Assembly (NCBI RefSeq): GCF_019049855.1
Contig: NZ_JAHLSY010000002.1
Span: 62,001-126,000, forward strand
Source: Hydrogenophilus thiooxidans
GTDB lineage: Bacteria > Pseudomonadota > Gammaproteobacteria > Burkholderiales > Rhodocyclaceae
DNA: 64,000 bases
Direction of reading: 5' to 3'
Part shown: in pieces, positions 9,750 through 24,533 of the stretch
How the letters are laid out: every line of letters begins with the position of its first letter
Position numbering within the stretch: the stretch's first letter is position 1
Translations under genes and position numbers: made by a program
Notes under the pieces: model-generated
What the model saw: only the letters and a program-made list of their open reading frames with translations
What the model was told of the DNA's origin: nothing
The model's database searches: none

Positions 9750-11216
9750 TCAGCGCGGCAGGATCGATGAGCCCATCAGCACCTCGTCGACGGCCCGCGC
9801 GCACTGCCGGCCTTCGCGAATCGCCCAGACCACGAGCGATTGCCCACGGCGGCAGTCCCCTGCGACGAAGACGCCGGGCACGTTCGTCGCGTAGGCGTTG
9901 GGCCCATCGGTGGCCGCAGCCGCGTTACCGCGAGCGTCTTTTTCGATCCCGAACGCATCGAGCAGCTCTTGCGCCGGATGAACAAACCCCATCGCGAGGA
10001 AGACAAGGTCGGCAGGCAGTTCGAATTCGCTATCGGGAATCTCGACTGGCTTGCCGCTCGACCAGTCGAGCCGCGCCAAGCGAATCGCGCGAACGCGCCC
10101 CTGCTCGTCCCCGAGGAACGCTTTGGTCATCACCGCCCATTCGCGGACGACCCGCCCCTCTTCGTGCGAGGTCGAGGTCCGCAGCTTGTGCGGCCAATAG
10201 GGCCAAGTGACGAGCTTGGCTTCCTTTTCCGGCGGTTTGGGGAGCAGCTCGAGTTGGGTGACCGAAAGCGCCCCTTGACGCAGGCTCGTCCCGGTACAGT
10301 CGGCGCCAGTATCCCCGCCGCCGATCACGATCACGTGCTTGCCTTTGGCGTCGATGGGGTTTGGCCGATCCCCCGCGACCGCTTTGTTTTGCGGCGTAAG
10401 GAACTTCATCGCGAAATAAATGCCCGCAAGCTGGCGCCCCGGCACGTCGAGGTCCCGCGGCACTTCCGACCCCACCGCAAGGACCACGGCGTCGAACTGC
10501 GCCCGCAGTGCTTCTGGGGTGATCGACTCGGTGGCGTCGTCGTTCACCGCTTCCGGGAGCGGCGGGCCCACCCGCACACGGGTGCGGAAGACCACCCCTT
10601 CTGCTTCCATCTGCGCGATCCGGCGGTCGATCAGCCACTTTTCGAGCTTGAAGTCGGGAATCCCGTAGCGCAGGAGCCCCCCGATGCGGTCGCTCTTTTC
10701 GAACACGGTAACGCTATGTCCGGCACGCGCCAGCTGCTGGGCACACGCCAGTCCTGCCGGGCCCGAGCCGACCACCGCGATCTGCTTCCCGGACTTGTCG
10801 CGCGCCGGTTCCGGAACGATCCAGCAGTGTTCCCAACCGGTATCGGCGATATACCGCTCGATCGATTTGATACCGACGGGGTCGTCGTCGAGGTTGAGCG
10901 TGCAGGCCGCTTCGCACGGTGCCGGACAGATGCGGCCGGTGAATTCCGGGAAGTTGTTGGTGCTGTGCAACACCGTCACCGCCTCGCGGACGTTACCGCG
11001 ATAGACGAGGTCGTTCCAGTCAGGGATGAGGTTGTTCACCGGACAACCGTTGTTGCAGAACGGGATCCCACAATCCATGCACCGCGCACCTTGAATCTTC
11101 GCCTGTTCGTCGGTGAGGCGATGCACGAACTCTTTGAACGATCGGACCCGCACCTCGGGCGCTTCGTACGCCTCGGAAATGCGCGCAAATTCCAGAAAAC
11201 CGGTTGGTTTACCCAT
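9750..11216 (-). CDS. gltD: Glutamate synthase small (beta) subunit
   Basis: NADPH-dependent electron-input subunit of GOGAT, making glutamate from glutamine and 2-oxoglutarate with GltB. The 488-residue protein begins [12 protein letters not shown], has the N-terminal double 4Fe-4S region ([20 protein letters not shown], then [11 protein letters not shown]), the FAD site [18 protein letters not shown] and the NADPH site [15 protein letters not shown]-terminal [20 protein letters not shown] completes the FAD fold. It starts 19 bp after gltB on the same strand, so it is a two-gene operon. Confidence 0.97.
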   Translation of the reverse strand: MGKPTGFLEFARISEAYEAPEVRVRSFKEFVHRLTDEQAKIQGARCMDCGIPFCNNGCPVNNLIPDWNDLVYRGNVREAVTVLHSTNNFPEFTGRICPAPCEAACTLNLDDDPVGIKSIERYIADTGWEHCWIVPEPARDKSGKQIAVVGSGPAGLACAQQLARAGHSVTVFEKSDRIGGLLRYGIPDFKLEKWLIDRRIAQMEAEGVVFRTRVRVGPPLPEAVNDDATESITPEALRAQFDAVVLAVGSEVPRDLDVPGRQLAGIYFAMKFLTPQNKAVAGDRPNPIDAKGKHVIVIGGGDTGADCTGTSLRQGALSVTQLELLPKPPEKEAKLVTWPYWPHKLRTSTSHEEGRVVREWAVMTKAFLGDEQGRVRAIRLARLDWSSGKPVEIPDSEFELPADLVFLAMGFVHPAQELLDAFGIEKDARGNAAAATDGPNAYATNVPGVFVAGDCRRGQSLVVWAIREGRQCARAVDEVLMGSSILPR

Positions 11217-11235
11217 CGTTGTTTTCCCTTATCGA

Positions 11236-15918
<4,683 letters not shown>

Positions 15919-15984
15919 CGTGCTTCCTTCTGAGTGCGGATCGAGCCAAAAGACGGACAAACCGGTCTATTTTAGCGCAAACGG

Positions 15985-16875
15985 TCAAGCTGGGAAGACC
16001 CCTGTTGACAAATACCGATCCCCCCGGTCACAGACGATGAACACGATCACCGCATCCGATAGGGTTTCGGCAATGCGCAGCGTCACTGCCAACGCGCCGC
16101 CCGATGAGATTCCAGCAAAGATTCCCTCTTCGCGCGCCAATCGCCGCGTCATCGCCTCGGCCTCGGCTTGCGAGACATACTCCAGCCGATCGACGCGATG
16201 GGGCTCGTAGATTTTCGGTAAGTATTCCGGCGGCCACTTGCGGATCCCGGGAATCTGTGACCCCTCGTCCGGCTGACACCCGATGATCTGGATCGCCGGG
16301 TTTTTCTCTTTGAGGAAACGCGACACGCCCATGATCGTTCCCGTAGTTCCCATACTGGAAACAAAATGGGTGATGCGGCCGTGGGTCTGTTCCCAAATCT
16401 CCGGCCCGGTGCCGGTGTAGTGCGCTAGCGGATTGTCTGGATTGGCGAACTGGTTGAGGATGATCCCCTTACCTTCACGCTCCATCTGCTCCGCAACGTC
16501 ACGCGCCAACTCCATGCCGCCATCTTTGGGGGTCAGGACGAGCTCGGCGCCAAACGCGCGCATCGTCTGGCGCCGTTCCACGCTCTGGTTTTCCGGCATC
16601 ACCAGGATCATCCGGTACCCGCGAATCGCCGCCGCCATCGCCAACGCGATTCCGGTGTTGCCGCTGGTTGCCTCGATCAGAGTATCGCCGGGCTTGATCC
16701 GGCCGCGTGCTTCGGCCTGACGGATCATCGAGAGCGCCGGACGATCCTTCACCGATCCGGCGGGATTGTTCCCTTCCAATTTTGCCAAAATGGTATTGTT
16801 CTTCCCCGCCGTGATGCGTTGCAACCGCACGAGCGGCGTATTGCCGACAAACGCTTCGATCGTTGGAAATTCCAT
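15985..16875 (-). CDS. cysM: Cysteine synthase B (O-acetylserine sulfhydrylase)
   Basis: PLP enzyme making cysteine from O-acetylserine and sulfide or thiosulfate. The 296-residue protein starts MEFPTIEAFVGNTPLVRL after an AAGGAG site. PLP lysine lies in NPAGSVKDRPAL, the substrate loop is TSGNTGIALAMAAA, the phosphate-binding loop is GTTGTIMG and the C-terminal SSGGAL closes the cofactor site. It is shorter than CysK (about 310+) and the SVKDRPAL signature fits CysM. It ends the long minus-strand run that begins at gyrA; lapB ends 17 bp upstream of it. Confidence 0.94.
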   Translation of the reverse strand: MEFPTIEAFVGNTPLVRLQRITAGKNNTILAKLEGNNPAGSVKDRPALSMIRQAEARGRIKPGDTLIEATSGNTGIALAMAAAIRGYRMILVMPENQSVERRQTMRAFGAELVLTPKDGGMELARDVAEQMEREGKGIILNQFANPDNPLAHYTGTGPEIWEQTHGRITHFVSSMGTTGTIMGVSRFLKEKNPAIQIIGCQPDEGSQIPGIRKWPPEYLPKIYEPHRVDRLEYVSQAEAEAMTRRLAREEGIFAGISSGGALAVTLRIAETLSDAVIVFIVCDRGDRYLSTGVFPA

Positions 16876-16892
16876 CCTTGACTCCTTTTCCG

Positions 16893-18077
16893 TCATTGCG
16901 CGCGACGCCCCTCGAAAGCGACCGTTCGCCGTGGTGGGAACGTGCCCCATTCGCCGCAGGCGGGGCAACGCCAATGATACTGCTTGGCTTTGAACCCGCA
17001 CTTTTGGCAATGATAGCGCGCCAGCCGCTCCACATACCCATGCACCAGCGAACGGACCCGATCGACCTCGACCCGCCACCCTTCCGGCACCATCCAGACG
17101 ACAAGGCGCAAATAGGCGTCCAGCACCATCAAGTCGGGCGATACCCGCATCGCTTCCTGTAAACGGCGAAACGCCTCATCGGCCGACCCACACTGCAGCT
17201 CCACATCGACGTACCGCGCCCAGGCGTCGATCTGCGGAAAACGCTGAAACCATCGACGAACGACCGGCAAGACCGTCGGCCACTGCTCGACGGGCAGCGC
17301 ACTGAGCCATTTGTCCAGCACCAACGCCAAACCGTCGGGGTGCAGGCGTTCGATCCGTTCCCAGACCGACCGCACTTTCGCGTCGTCCCGTGTCGCAAGA
17401 CGCCACTGCCCTTCGACCAGCAACGTCCGCAGCGTTTGACTGCCCCCCGCTGCACACGCGGCTCGCCAATGGTGCGCCACCGTCGCCCAGTCTTCGCGGG
17501 AAATCGCTTCCTGGGCCAGTTCACAGTGCAAATGCATCTGCAAAAGTTGCGCGTGGGGCAACGCTTCCGGTGCCGCTTGGAGCAGCGCGAGACACTGGTT
17601 CCAATCGCGTTCGGTTTGCAGGATCGCAACGAGCGCCGCGCGCGCCCAGCCATCGCGCGGACCGCCCAGCATCTGTCGGTACGCCGCTTCGGCGCGATCC
17701 AAAAAACCCGCCCGATGGTAGTCGAGCGCCAGCTCCGCGATCACCTCGTCACGCTGCTGCGCCGTCAGGTCGGATCGCGCCGCCAGCGCCCGATGAATCG
17801 CGAGTGCCCGCTCGTACTCACCGCGTTCGCGCATCAGCGCCGCCAACGCAAGTTGCAGTTCGACCGGTCCCGGGTGGAGTTCGGCCGCAGCAAGTAAGGC
17901 CTCGAGCGCTTGATCCCGCCGCCCGTGCAACAGGTGGTTGAGCCCCGTCAGGTAGGCGCGTGGGAGTTGACTCGCCGCTCGTGTCACCGCACGGAGATCG
18001 ATCCGTCCGGCGATCCAACCCAAGGCAAAAAAAAGCGCCCCAATGAGGAGCGCGTACCACCATTGATCCCAGATCAT
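16893..18077 (-). CDS. lapB: Lipopolysaccharide assembly protein LapB (YciM)
   Basis: Membrane-anchored TPR protein that couples LPS assembly to FtsH-dependent control of LpxC. At 394 residues it matches the family. The N-terminus is a single transmembrane helix (YALLIGALFFALGWIAG), followed by a chain of TPR helices (for example HRALAARSDLTAQQRDEVI and LDYHRAGFLDRAEAAYRQM) and a C-terminal rubredoxin-like zinc knuckle with CQKCGF and CPACGEWGTF. Both cysteine pairs needed for the metal site are intact. lapA lies 3 bp upstream, the usual lapA-lapB pair, with ihfB and rpsA before it. Confidence 0.95.
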   Translation of the reverse strand: MIWDQWWYALLIGALFFALGWIAGRIDLRAVTRAASQLPRAYLTGLNHLLHGRRDQALEALLAAAELHPGPVELQLALAALMRERGEYERALAIHRALAARSDLTAQQRDEVIAELALDYHRAGFLDRAEAAYRQMLGGPRDGWARAALVAILQTERDWNQCLALLQAAPEALPHAQLLQMHLHCELAQEAISREDWATVAHHWRAACAAGGSQTLRTLLVEGQWRLATRDDAKVRSVWERIERLHPDGLALVLDKWLSALPVEQWPTVLPVVRRWFQRFPQIDAWARYVDVELQCGSADEAFRRLQEAMRVSPDLMVLDAYLRLVVWMVPEGWRVEVDRVRSLVHGYVERLARYHCQKCGFKAKQYHWRCPACGEWGTFPPRRTVAFEGRRAQ

Positions 18078-18080
18078 GCG

Positions 18081-18359
18081 TCAGTGCGTCTCAGGAGTCA
18101 TAAGCTGCTGCCGAGACAAGCGGGCCACTTCCCGCCGGGCGCGCCAGAGCTGCCACCGCTGACGCAACGCCGCAGGGAAAAAGAGCAAAAGCGTGAGAAC
18201 CACCCCCAACGCAAATGCCCCCACGAGCAACCAAACGAGCGGCACCTCGCCCTGCCAGATCAACGCGTGAAAAAAGACGTTGTGGTGGTTGCGAAACGCA
18301 AGCGCGCCCACGACCGCGAACACCACCACGAAGAGGACGAGGATTATCAGCCGCTTCAT
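18081..18359 (-). CDS. lapA: LapA family protein (DUF1049)
   Basis: Small inner-membrane partner of LapB in LPS assembly, 92 residues. Two hydrophobic helices are visible: residues about 4-22 (IILVLFVVVFAVVGALAF) and about 40-62 (PLVWLLVGAFALGVVLTLLL), followed by a basic, helical C-terminus typical of YciS/LapA. The ATG at 18359 has the better spacing from AAGGAG than the GTG three bases earlier. It sits between ihfB (9 bp upstream) and lapB. Confidence 0.9.
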   Translation of the reverse strand: MKRLIILVLFVVVFAVVGALAFRNHHNVFFHALIWQGEVPLVWLLVGAFALGVVLTLLLFFPAALRQRWQLWRARREVARLSRQQLMTPETH

Positions 18360-18368
18360 CACTGCTCC

Positions 18369-18665
18369 TTAATTATTTCCCGATTTTGCCGCATCGACCC
18401 GCTCGCGCAGCGTCTTGCCGGGCTTGAAATGGGGCGCCCATTTCGCAGGCACCGCAACCACTTCGCCCGTCTTCGGGTTACGCCCCATCCGCGGCGGCCG
18501 ACGATGGAGCGTGAAGCTGCCGAAGCCGCGAATTTCGATCCGGCCGCCTTGGGCGAGGGTGTCGCGCATCGTGCGCAACAGCACGCGCACCGCGGCGTCG
18601 ACATCCTGCCGAGGCAAATGGGAAAACCGAGCAGCCAATGCCGCGATCAGCTCGGATCGTGTCAT
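18369..18665 (-). CDS. ihfB: Integration host factor subunit beta
   Basis: DNA-bending nucleoid protein that works as a heterodimer with IhfA. The 98-residue protein opens [26 protein letters not shown] and carries the beta-arm signature [27 protein letters not shown], cited here as the family's DNA-minor-groove arm with the intercalating Pro in NPKTG. It ends with [12 protein letters not shown]. Location directly after rpsA is the conserved place for ihfB, which separates it from HU genes. Confidence 0.96.
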   Translation of the reverse strand: MTRSELIAALAARFSHLPRQDVDAAVRVLLRTMRDTLAQGGRIEIRGFGSFTLHRRPPRMGRNPKTGEVVAVPAKWAPHFKPGKTLRERVDAAKSGNN

Positions 18666-18677
18666 CGCTGCGCCAAT

Positions 18678-20384
18678 TTACCGTTTCTGCTCGTTCAGCT
18701 TGGCTTTGATCAGGTCGCCAAGCGTCGCCGGCGCCGCAGGCTGTTCGGCAGCGATCCGGTTCATCGCTTCGTCTTGCTCCGCCTGCTCTTTCGCTTTCAC
18801 CGACAACTGAATCGAGCGGTTCTTCCGGTCGACGTTGGTGATCACCGCTTCGATCTCGTCGCCCTCTTTCAACTCTTGGGTGAGGTCGTCGACCCGATGG
18901 ATCGCGAACTCGGAAGCGCGCAGGTAGCCTTCGACTTCGTCGTCGAGCTGGATTACCGCCCCCTTCGGCTCGACCGACTTCACCTTCCCTTTGACGACGG
19001 TCCCTTTCGGATTCATCGCAATGTAGTTGGTGAAGGGGTCACCCTCAAGCTGCTTGATCCCAAGCGAAATCCGCTCCCGTTCGACGTCGATCCCCAACAC
19101 GACCGCTTCGACCTCGTCGCCCTTCTTGTAGCGGCGCACCGCCACTTCGCCAGGTTCGGTCCAAGAAAGGTCGGAAAGGTGCACCAGCCCATCGATCCCC
19201 CCTTCGAGACCGACGAAAACCCCGAAATCGGTGATCGATTTGATCTGACCGCGCACTTTGTCGCCTTTTTGATGATTGTGCGCGAACTCTTCCCACGGGT
19301 TCGGCTTGCACTGCTTGATCCCGAGCGAAATCCGACGGCGTTCTTCGTCGATTTCGAGCACCATGACCTCGACTTCGTCGCCCACTTGGACCACTTTGGT
19401 CGGATGGATATTCTTGTTGGTCCAATCCATCTCGGAGACGTGCACCAACCCTTCGATCCCCGGTTCGATCTCGACGAATGCACCGTAGTCGGTGAGGTTC
19501 GTCACCTTACCGAAGAGGCGGGTCCCCGCTGGATAACGGCGCGCGATCCCAACCCATGGGTCGTCACCGAGCTGCTTCATGCCAAGCGAAACGCGCATCT
19601 TGTCGCGGTCGAACTTGAGCACCTTCACGGTGACCTCTTCGCCCACCGCGATCACTTCGGACGGATGGCGAACCCGACGCCACGCCAGGTCGGTGATATG
19701 CAGCAGCCCATCGATCCCACCCAGATCGACGAACGCCCCATAATCGGTGATGTTCTTCACCACCCCCTGGACCACTGCGCCTTCTTCCAGCGCATCGAGG
19801 ATCCGCTCCCGTTCGCTGCCCATCTGCTCTTCGAGCACGGCGCGGCGCGAAACGACGATGTTGTTGCGCTTGCGGTCGACTTTGATGATCTTGAATTCGA
19901 GCGCTTGCCCTTCGAACGGCGTGGTGTCACGCACCGGACGAATATCGACGAGGGAGCCCGGCAAGAAGGCGCGCAGCCCCATCACATTCACAGTCAAACC
20001 GCCTTTGACGCGCCCGGTGACCCGTCCGGTTACGGTCCGCCCTTCTTCGAAGATGCGCTCGATCTCGTCCCACGCTTCCAGCATCTTCGCGCGGCGACGC
20101 GACAAGCGGGTTTCCCCATAGCCGTCTTCCAACGCTTCGATCGCGACCTTGACGAAGTCGCCAACCTTCACCTCGAGTTCGCCGTTCGCGTCGAGGAACT
20201 CTTCTTTTGGAATGAAGCTCTCCGACTTGAGCCCAGCGTTCACGACGACGAAGTTGTCGTCGATATCGACCACTTCGGCCGTGATCACTTGCCCAGGACG
20301 TAACTCCTGCATCAGGCTCTCTTCAAAGAGCTGAGCGAAACTTTCGTTGGTGGTCGGTTGAGCGACTGCGGTAACAGAATCCAT
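18678..20384 (-). CDS. rpsA: 30S ribosomal protein S1
   Basis: mRNA-binding ribosomal protein needed for translation of structured or weakly Shine-Dalgarno-led messages. The 568 residues contain six S1 domains: the first two are divergent ([18 protein letters not shown] and [16 protein letters not shown]), three to five are canonical ([51 protein letters not shown]) and the sixth is [17 protein letters not shown]. Translation starts at MDSVTAVAQ. No strong Shine-Dalgarno sequence precedes the ATG, only GGAT in a U-rich leader, in keeping with the unusual initiation known for rpsA. aroA/cmk ends 34 bp upstream. Confidence 0.97.
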   Translation of the reverse strand: MDSVTAVAQPTTNESFAQLFEESLMQELRPGQVITAEVVDIDDNFVVVNAGLKSESFIPKEEFLDANGELEVKVGDFVKVAIEALEDGYGETRLSRRRAKMLEAWDEIERIFEEGRTVTGRVTGRVKGGLTVNVMGLRAFLPGSLVDIRPVRDTTPFEGQALEFKIIKVDRKRNNIVVSRRAVLEEQMGSERERILDALEEGAVVQGVVKNITDYGAFVDLGGIDGLLHITDLAWRRVRHPSEVIAVGEEVTVKVLKFDRDKMRVSLGMKQLGDDPWVGIARRYPAGTRLFGKVTNLTDYGAFVEIEPGIEGLVHVSEMDWTNKNIHPTKVVQVGDEVEVMVLEIDEERRRISLGIKQCKPNPWEEFAHNHQKGDKVRGQIKSITDFGVFVGLEGGIDGLVHLSDLSWTEPGEVAVRRYKKGDEVEAVVLGIDVERERISLGIKQLEGDPFTNYIAMNPKGTVVKGKVKSVEPKGAVIQLDDEVEGYLRASEFAIHRVDDLTQELKEGDEIEAVITNVDRKNRSIQLSVKAKEQAEQDEAMNRIAAEQPAAPATLGDLIKAKLNEQKR

Positions 20385-20418
20385 GTTGCGTTTATCCAAA
20401 AAGTGAAAAAAGTTTGGT

Positions 20419-22422
20419 TTACCCCACACGTTCGGCACCGCACACGGCGCATGCCGCACGCACCCACTCGAGCACCGTTGCGACCGCCTCGTCGATGGTC
20501 ATCGCCGTGGTATCGAGGTGCCGCGCATCCGGTGCCGCTTGCAACGGAGCCACGGCGCGCGCCCGATCTTGGGCGTCGCGCGCCGCCAGTTCCCGACGCA
20601 ATTGATCAATGTTAGCATCGAATCCTTTTGCGATCAACTGCTTATAACGCCGCTCGGCGCGCACCTCGGGCGACGCGTTGAGAAAGACCTTGACGCACGC
20701 GTCCGGGAAGACGACACTGCCCATATCGCGCCCGTCGGCGACCAGCCCCGGACGGTGCCGATGGGCGCGCTGCAACGCCAGCAACGCGTCGCGCACGGCT
20801 GGTAGCGTCGCGATGCGCGACGCCGCTTGCGAAACCGCTTCGGTACGGATCGCATCCCCGACCGCGACCCCATTCACCGCCACCCCACCCTCGCGACATT
20901 CGAGCCGTACGGTGCCTGCCAGCGCAACGAGCCCCGCCGGGTCGTCGAGCGCCACCCCGTTTTCCAGCGCCAGCCATGCAAGCGCCCGGTAGACGGCCCC
21001 GCTGTCGAGGGTGTGCCAACCCAACGCCGCGGCAACCCGCGCCGCGACCGTTCCTTTCCCCGACGCACTGGGGCCATCGATCGCCACCACCGGCACCGGA
21101 CGAACGATCGCGCGATAACACGCCCAATAGGTGGGAAAGGTTTTGTTCACGCACGCTGGGTCGAGAATCCGCTGGTAGCAGTCGCCAAACGCGGCGAGCG
21201 ACAACGCCATCGCCATTCGGTGGTCGTCGTAGGTGGCAATCGTTGCAGCGCGCCAAGACGTAGGCGGCGTCACCTCGAGCCAATCGTCGCCACATGCGAC
21301 CGTTGCGCCCACTTTGGTGAGCTCGGCAGCCATCGCCGCGATCCGATCGGTCTCCTTCACCCGCCAACTGCCGATTCCCGTCAAGCGGCTGGTCCCGTCA
21401 CCGAAAAGCGCAAGCGCCGCCAAGGTCATCGCCGCATCGGGGATCGCGGTCGCATCATAGGTCAATGCCCGCAGCCGTGGCGCAGAACCGCCCCTTGGAT
21501 CGAACCCTTCGGGTGCTTCTGCCTCGATCCAATTTTCCCCTTTGCGCACCCGCGCGCCCATTTGCGCGAGCGCGTCGGCAAACGCGACGTCGCCTTGCAC
21601 ACTCTTTTCCCCGACGCCGACGACGCGCACCGGCCCGCCGCCCAACGCTCCAAGCGCCAGAAAGTAGGAGGCTGACGACGCGTCTCCTTCGACGTGCCAG
21701 GTTCCGGGAGAACGGTAGCGACTGCCCGCGGGAACGACGAAGCGCTGCCACCCTTTGCGATCTACCGTCACCCCGAAGTGCGCCATCAGCGCGATCGTCA
21801 TCGCCACGTAGGGTTGGGAGATGAGCGTCCCTTCCACCTCGATCACCGCCTCGTCTCCCAAGAGCGGCGCGGCGATCAGCAAAGCGGTCAGGAACTGGCT
21901 CGAGACGCTGCCCCGAACCCGGGTGACGGCAGGCGCCGCGACCCTCTTGCGTTCGCCAATCTGCAGCGGCGGATAGCCCGGTGTCCCCAGATAATCGATC
22001 TGGCACCCCCACCGCGCCAGGGCATCGACCAAATCGCCGATCGGGCGTTCGCGCATCCGCGCAACGCCGTCGAGGCGATAGTTCCCCCCCAGCACCGCAA
22101 GCGCCGCGGTCAGAGGCCGAAACGCGGTCCCTGCGTTGCCCAGAAAGAGCGACGCTTCGCGGTTGGGAAAGCGGCCGCCACAGCCGAGAACGTCGAGCGC
22201 GCCGTCCGGTTGCGGCGCCAGCGTAACCCCGAGCATCGTGAGCGCGTCGCGCATGCGTGCGGTATCGTCCGCGTCAAGAAGGTCATAAAGACGGGTTGTG
22301 CCCTGCGCAAGTGCCGCCAACAACAACACCCGGTTCGAAATGCTTTTGCTGCCCGGCAACGTGACCGTGCCTGCCGCCGCGCACGCGGGCGGTAGATCGA
22401 GATGCGGAATGCGTTCGTTCAC
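20419..22422 (-). CDS. aroA-cmk: Fusion of EPSP synthase (AroA) and cytidylate kinase (Cmk)
   Basis: Bifunctional 667-residue protein. Residues about 1-435 are 3-phosphoshikimate 1-carboxyvinyltransferase ([36 protein letters not shown], the [13 protein letters not shown] segment and [14 protein letters not shown]), the sixth step of chorismate synthesis. Residues about 440-667 are CMP kinase ([21 protein letters not shown]-loop, [44 protein letters not shown]). There is no stop between the halves. The GTG start overlaps the tyrA stop as GTGA (22419-22422). Such fusions are known in several betaproteobacteria; separate aroA and cmk genes at this same place are the more common form. Confidence 0.95.
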   Translation of the reverse strand: MNERIPHLDLPPACAAAGTVTLPGSKSISNRVLLLAALAQGTTRLYDLLDADDTARMRDALTMLGVTLAPQPDGALDVLGCGGRFPNREASLFLGNAGTAFRPLTAALAVLGGNYRLDGVARMRERPIGDLVDALARWGCQIDYLGTPGYPPLQIGERKRVAAPAVTRVRGSVSSQFLTALLIAAPLLGDEAVIEVEGTLISQPYVAMTIALMAHFGVTVDRKGWQRFVVPAGSRYRSPGTWHVEGDASSASYFLALGALGGGPVRVVGVGEKSVQGDVAFADALAQMGARVRKGENWIEAEAPEGFDPRGGSAPRLRALTYDATAIPDAAMTLAALALFGDGTSRLTGIGSWRVKETDRIAAMAAELTKVGATVACGDDWLEVTPPTSWRAATIATYDDHRMAMALSLAAFGDCYQRILDPACVNKTFPTYWACYRAIVRPVPVVAIDGPSASGKGTVAARVAAALGWHTLDSGAVYRALAWLALENGVALDDPAGLVALAGTVRLECREGGVAVNGVAVGDAIRTEAVSQAASRIATLPAVRDALLALQRAHRHRPGLVADGRDMGSVVFPDACVKVFLNASPEVRAERRYKQLIAKGFDANIDQLRRELAARDAQDRARAVAPLQAAPDARHLDTTAMTIDEAVATVLEWVRAACAVCGAERVG

Positions 22423-23336
22423 TCTGGCCCCTCCGTTGCCCGTTCGCGCGCCGCCGCCCAACGGTTACGCGCTGTACTTGCTGCGGCAAACAGACGATAG
22501 AGCCCGTCGCCGTTGCCGCTTAGCAAGAGCGCTCGAATCCACGCCAGTTCCGAAAGGTATTCGTCGAGCTCCGCCAGGATCGTCTGTCGGTTGGCCAAGC
22601 AAATGTCGCGCCACATCTCCGGGTGGGAACCGGCGATGCGCGTAAAGTCGCGAAACCCCCCTGCGGCATAATCAAAGAGCGTCTCGGCGTTCGCGCGCCC
22701 CGCCAATTGATGAACGAGCGCGTACGAGAGCACATGGGGCAAGTGGCTCACCGCGGCAAAGACTCGGTCGTGCTCCTGCGGTGTCATCGTCCGAACCTCG
22801 GCACCACATGCCGCCCAGAGCGCGGCTACGCGCGCCACTGCTTCAAGGTCGTTTTCCGGAAGCGGCGTCAGCACCACCTTGCGGTCCACAAAGAGCGCCG
22901 CATCGGCCGCTTCGGGGCCACTCAACTCCTTTCCCGCAATCGGATGACCCGGTACGGCACGCGCCAGATGATCCGGCAAATCGCGGTAGAACGCTTCGAC
23001 GACGTTTTGTTTGGTGCTTCCCGCGTCGGTGACGATCGTCTCCGGCGCCAGATGCGGCGCAATCGCCTGCACAATCGAGTGCGTCTGCCCCACAGGCATC
23101 GCCAGGAAGACCAAATCGGCACCCGCCACGGCCGCTTTCAGTTCGGTCGTTCCCCAGTCGATCACACCGAGGCGCTGCGCGCGCTCGAGCGTCGCTTCGC
23201 TTCGCCCCAGACCCACTACCTCGGCAACGAGCCCTGCACGCTTGACCGCCAACGCAAACGACCCGCCGATGAGGCCAACCCCAACCACCGTGAGCCGCTT
23301 GAGTGGCGCCGTGACTCCAGCTTCCGGATTGCTCAC
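22419..23336 (-). CDS. tyrA: Prephenate dehydrogenase
   Basis: NAD-dependent oxidative decarboxylation of prephenate to 4-hydroxyphenylpyruvate for tyrosine synthesis. The 305-residue protein has the Rossmann motif [20 protein letters not shown] near residue 17, the [11 protein letters not shown] loop, [14 protein letters not shown] and the catalytic-domain segment [15 protein letters not shown], with later [16 protein letters not shown]. There is no chorismate mutase domain, because that is fused to pheA upstream. GTG start at 23336 overlaps the hisC stop (GTGA), and its own stop overlaps the aroA/cmk start in the same way. Confidence 0.94.
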   Translation of the reverse strand: MSNPEAGVTAPLKRLTVVGVGLIGGSFALAVKRAGLVAEVVGLGRSEATLERAQRLGVIDWGTTELKAAVAGADLVFLAMPVGQTHSIVQAIAPHLAPETIVTDAGSTKQNVVEAFYRDLPDHLARAVPGHPIAGKELSGPEAADAALFVDRKVVLTPLPENDLEAVARVAALWAACGAEVRTMTPQEHDRVFAAVSHLPHVLSYALVHQLAGRANAETLFDYAAGGFRDFTRIAGSHPEMWRDICLANRQTILAELDEYLSELAWIRALLLSGNGDGLYRLFAAASTARNRWAAARERATEGPE

Positions 23337-24481
23337 GACTGCTCCTTTAGGATCGCAGCAAGCGCTGCCAAGAACTGCGCATTCTCTTCCGGCAATCCAA
23401 CCGAAACCCGAAGCCACTCGGGCATCCCATAACCGGCTATCGGCCGCACGATGATGCCGCGGTCCAACAGCGCGTCGTTTACCCGCGCCGCATCGCCAAC
23501 CCGAACCGCAACGAAGTTGCCTTTCGACGGCAGGTAGGAGAGACCGAGCGCTTCGAACCCTTCGGTGAGCTGCCGCAACCCCTCGCGATTCACCGCAACG
23601 CTCTCCGCCAAGAAGCAGGTGTCCGCTAGCGCCGCGGTCGCCGCCGCGAGCGCAAAGCTATTGACGTTGAAGGGCTGGCGGATACGGTTCATCGCGTCGG
23701 CCACCGCGGGGTCTGCCACCGCGTACCCGACGCGCAAACTGGCCAAACCGTACGCTTTCGAGAAGGTGCGCGTCACCACCAGATTGGGAAAGCGCGCAAG
23801 CCACGCGAAACTGTCGTAGCGGTCGGCTGGATCGAGGTATTCGGTATAGGCTTCGTCGAGCACGACGAGCACGTGGCCAGGGACGCGCTGCAAAAACCGC
23901 TCGATCGCCTCCCCGGGCACGAAGGTGCCTGTGGGGTTGTTCGGGTTGGCGACGAAAACGATGCGGGTGTCATCGGCGATCGCTTCAGCGATCGCTTCCA
24001 AATCGTGACCATAATCGCGCGCAGGCACGACGATCGCCCGCGCACCCAACGCCTGGGTCACCAAGGGGTAGACCGCAAACGCGTATTGGGAAAAAACCGC
24101 GCTCGTTCCAGGTTGCAGGACCAGCCGTGCCACCAGCTCCAGCACATCGTTGGAGCCATTCCCCAAAACGATCTGTTCCGGTGCCAGAGCAAAACGTTCC
24201 GCAAGCGCCGCTTTCAACACAAAGCCATTGCCGTCGGGATAGCGTGCCCCGTCGGCCAGTGCTGCGCCAACCGCCGCCATCGCTTTCGGGCTCATCCCCA
24301 GCGGATTTTCGTTCGACGCCAATTTGATGATCCGATCGGGATCCAGCCCCCGTTCCCGCGCCAACTCTGCGATCGGTTTTCCAGGCTGATAAGGGGCCAG
24401 CGCGCGGATCGCTGCGGGGAGATGCGTCAGTACCGATCGCTGCGCCCCGTTCGTCTGTTCCAGGTGTGGTTGATGGGTCAC
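23333..24481 (-). CDS. hisC: Histidinol-phosphate / aromatic aminotransferase
   Basis: PLP aminotransferase of the HisC family, 382 residues. Visible are KLASNENPLGMSPKA, NGSNDVLELVARLVL, NPNNPTGTFVPGEAIE, LDEAYTEY and the PLP lysine in RTFSKAYGLASLRVGYA. It probably starts at GTG 24481 after GAGGTG. Its place between pheA and tyrA suggests it mainly transaminates phenylpyruvate and hydroxyphenylpyruvate, though HisC enzymes often serve histidine as well. Whether a second hisC exists in a his operon is outside this window. Confidence 0.9.
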   Translation of the reverse strand: MTHQPHLEQTNGAQRSVLTHLPAAIRALAPYQPGKPIAELARERGLDPDRIIKLASNENPLGMSPKAMAAVGAALADGARYPDGNGFVLKAALAERFALAPEQIVLGNGSNDVLELVARLVLQPGTSAVFSQYAFAVYPLVTQALGARAIVVPARDYGHDLEAIAEAIADDTRIVFVANPNNPTGTFVPGEAIERFLQRVPGHVLVVLDEAYTEYLDPADRYDSFAWLARFPNLVVTRTFSKAYGLASLRVGYAVADPAVADAMNRIRQPFNVNSFALAAATAALADTCFLAESVAVNREGLRQLTEGFEALGLSYLPSKGNFVAVRVGDAARVNDALLDRGIIVRPIAGYGMPEWLRVSVGLPEENAQFLAALAAILKEQS

Positions 24482-24533
24482 GTGTCACCTCACGGAGTTT
24501 GTCGTCGTATAAAGGGAGCTGCCGTGCAGACGC

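Noticed and set aside
17910-20303. A 797-codon open frame on the plus strand opposite rpsA
   Set aside because: It is antisense to the six-domain S1 gene, has a composition rich in His, Arg and Asp from reversed codons and no recognisable domain. Long antisense frames are common at this GC content.
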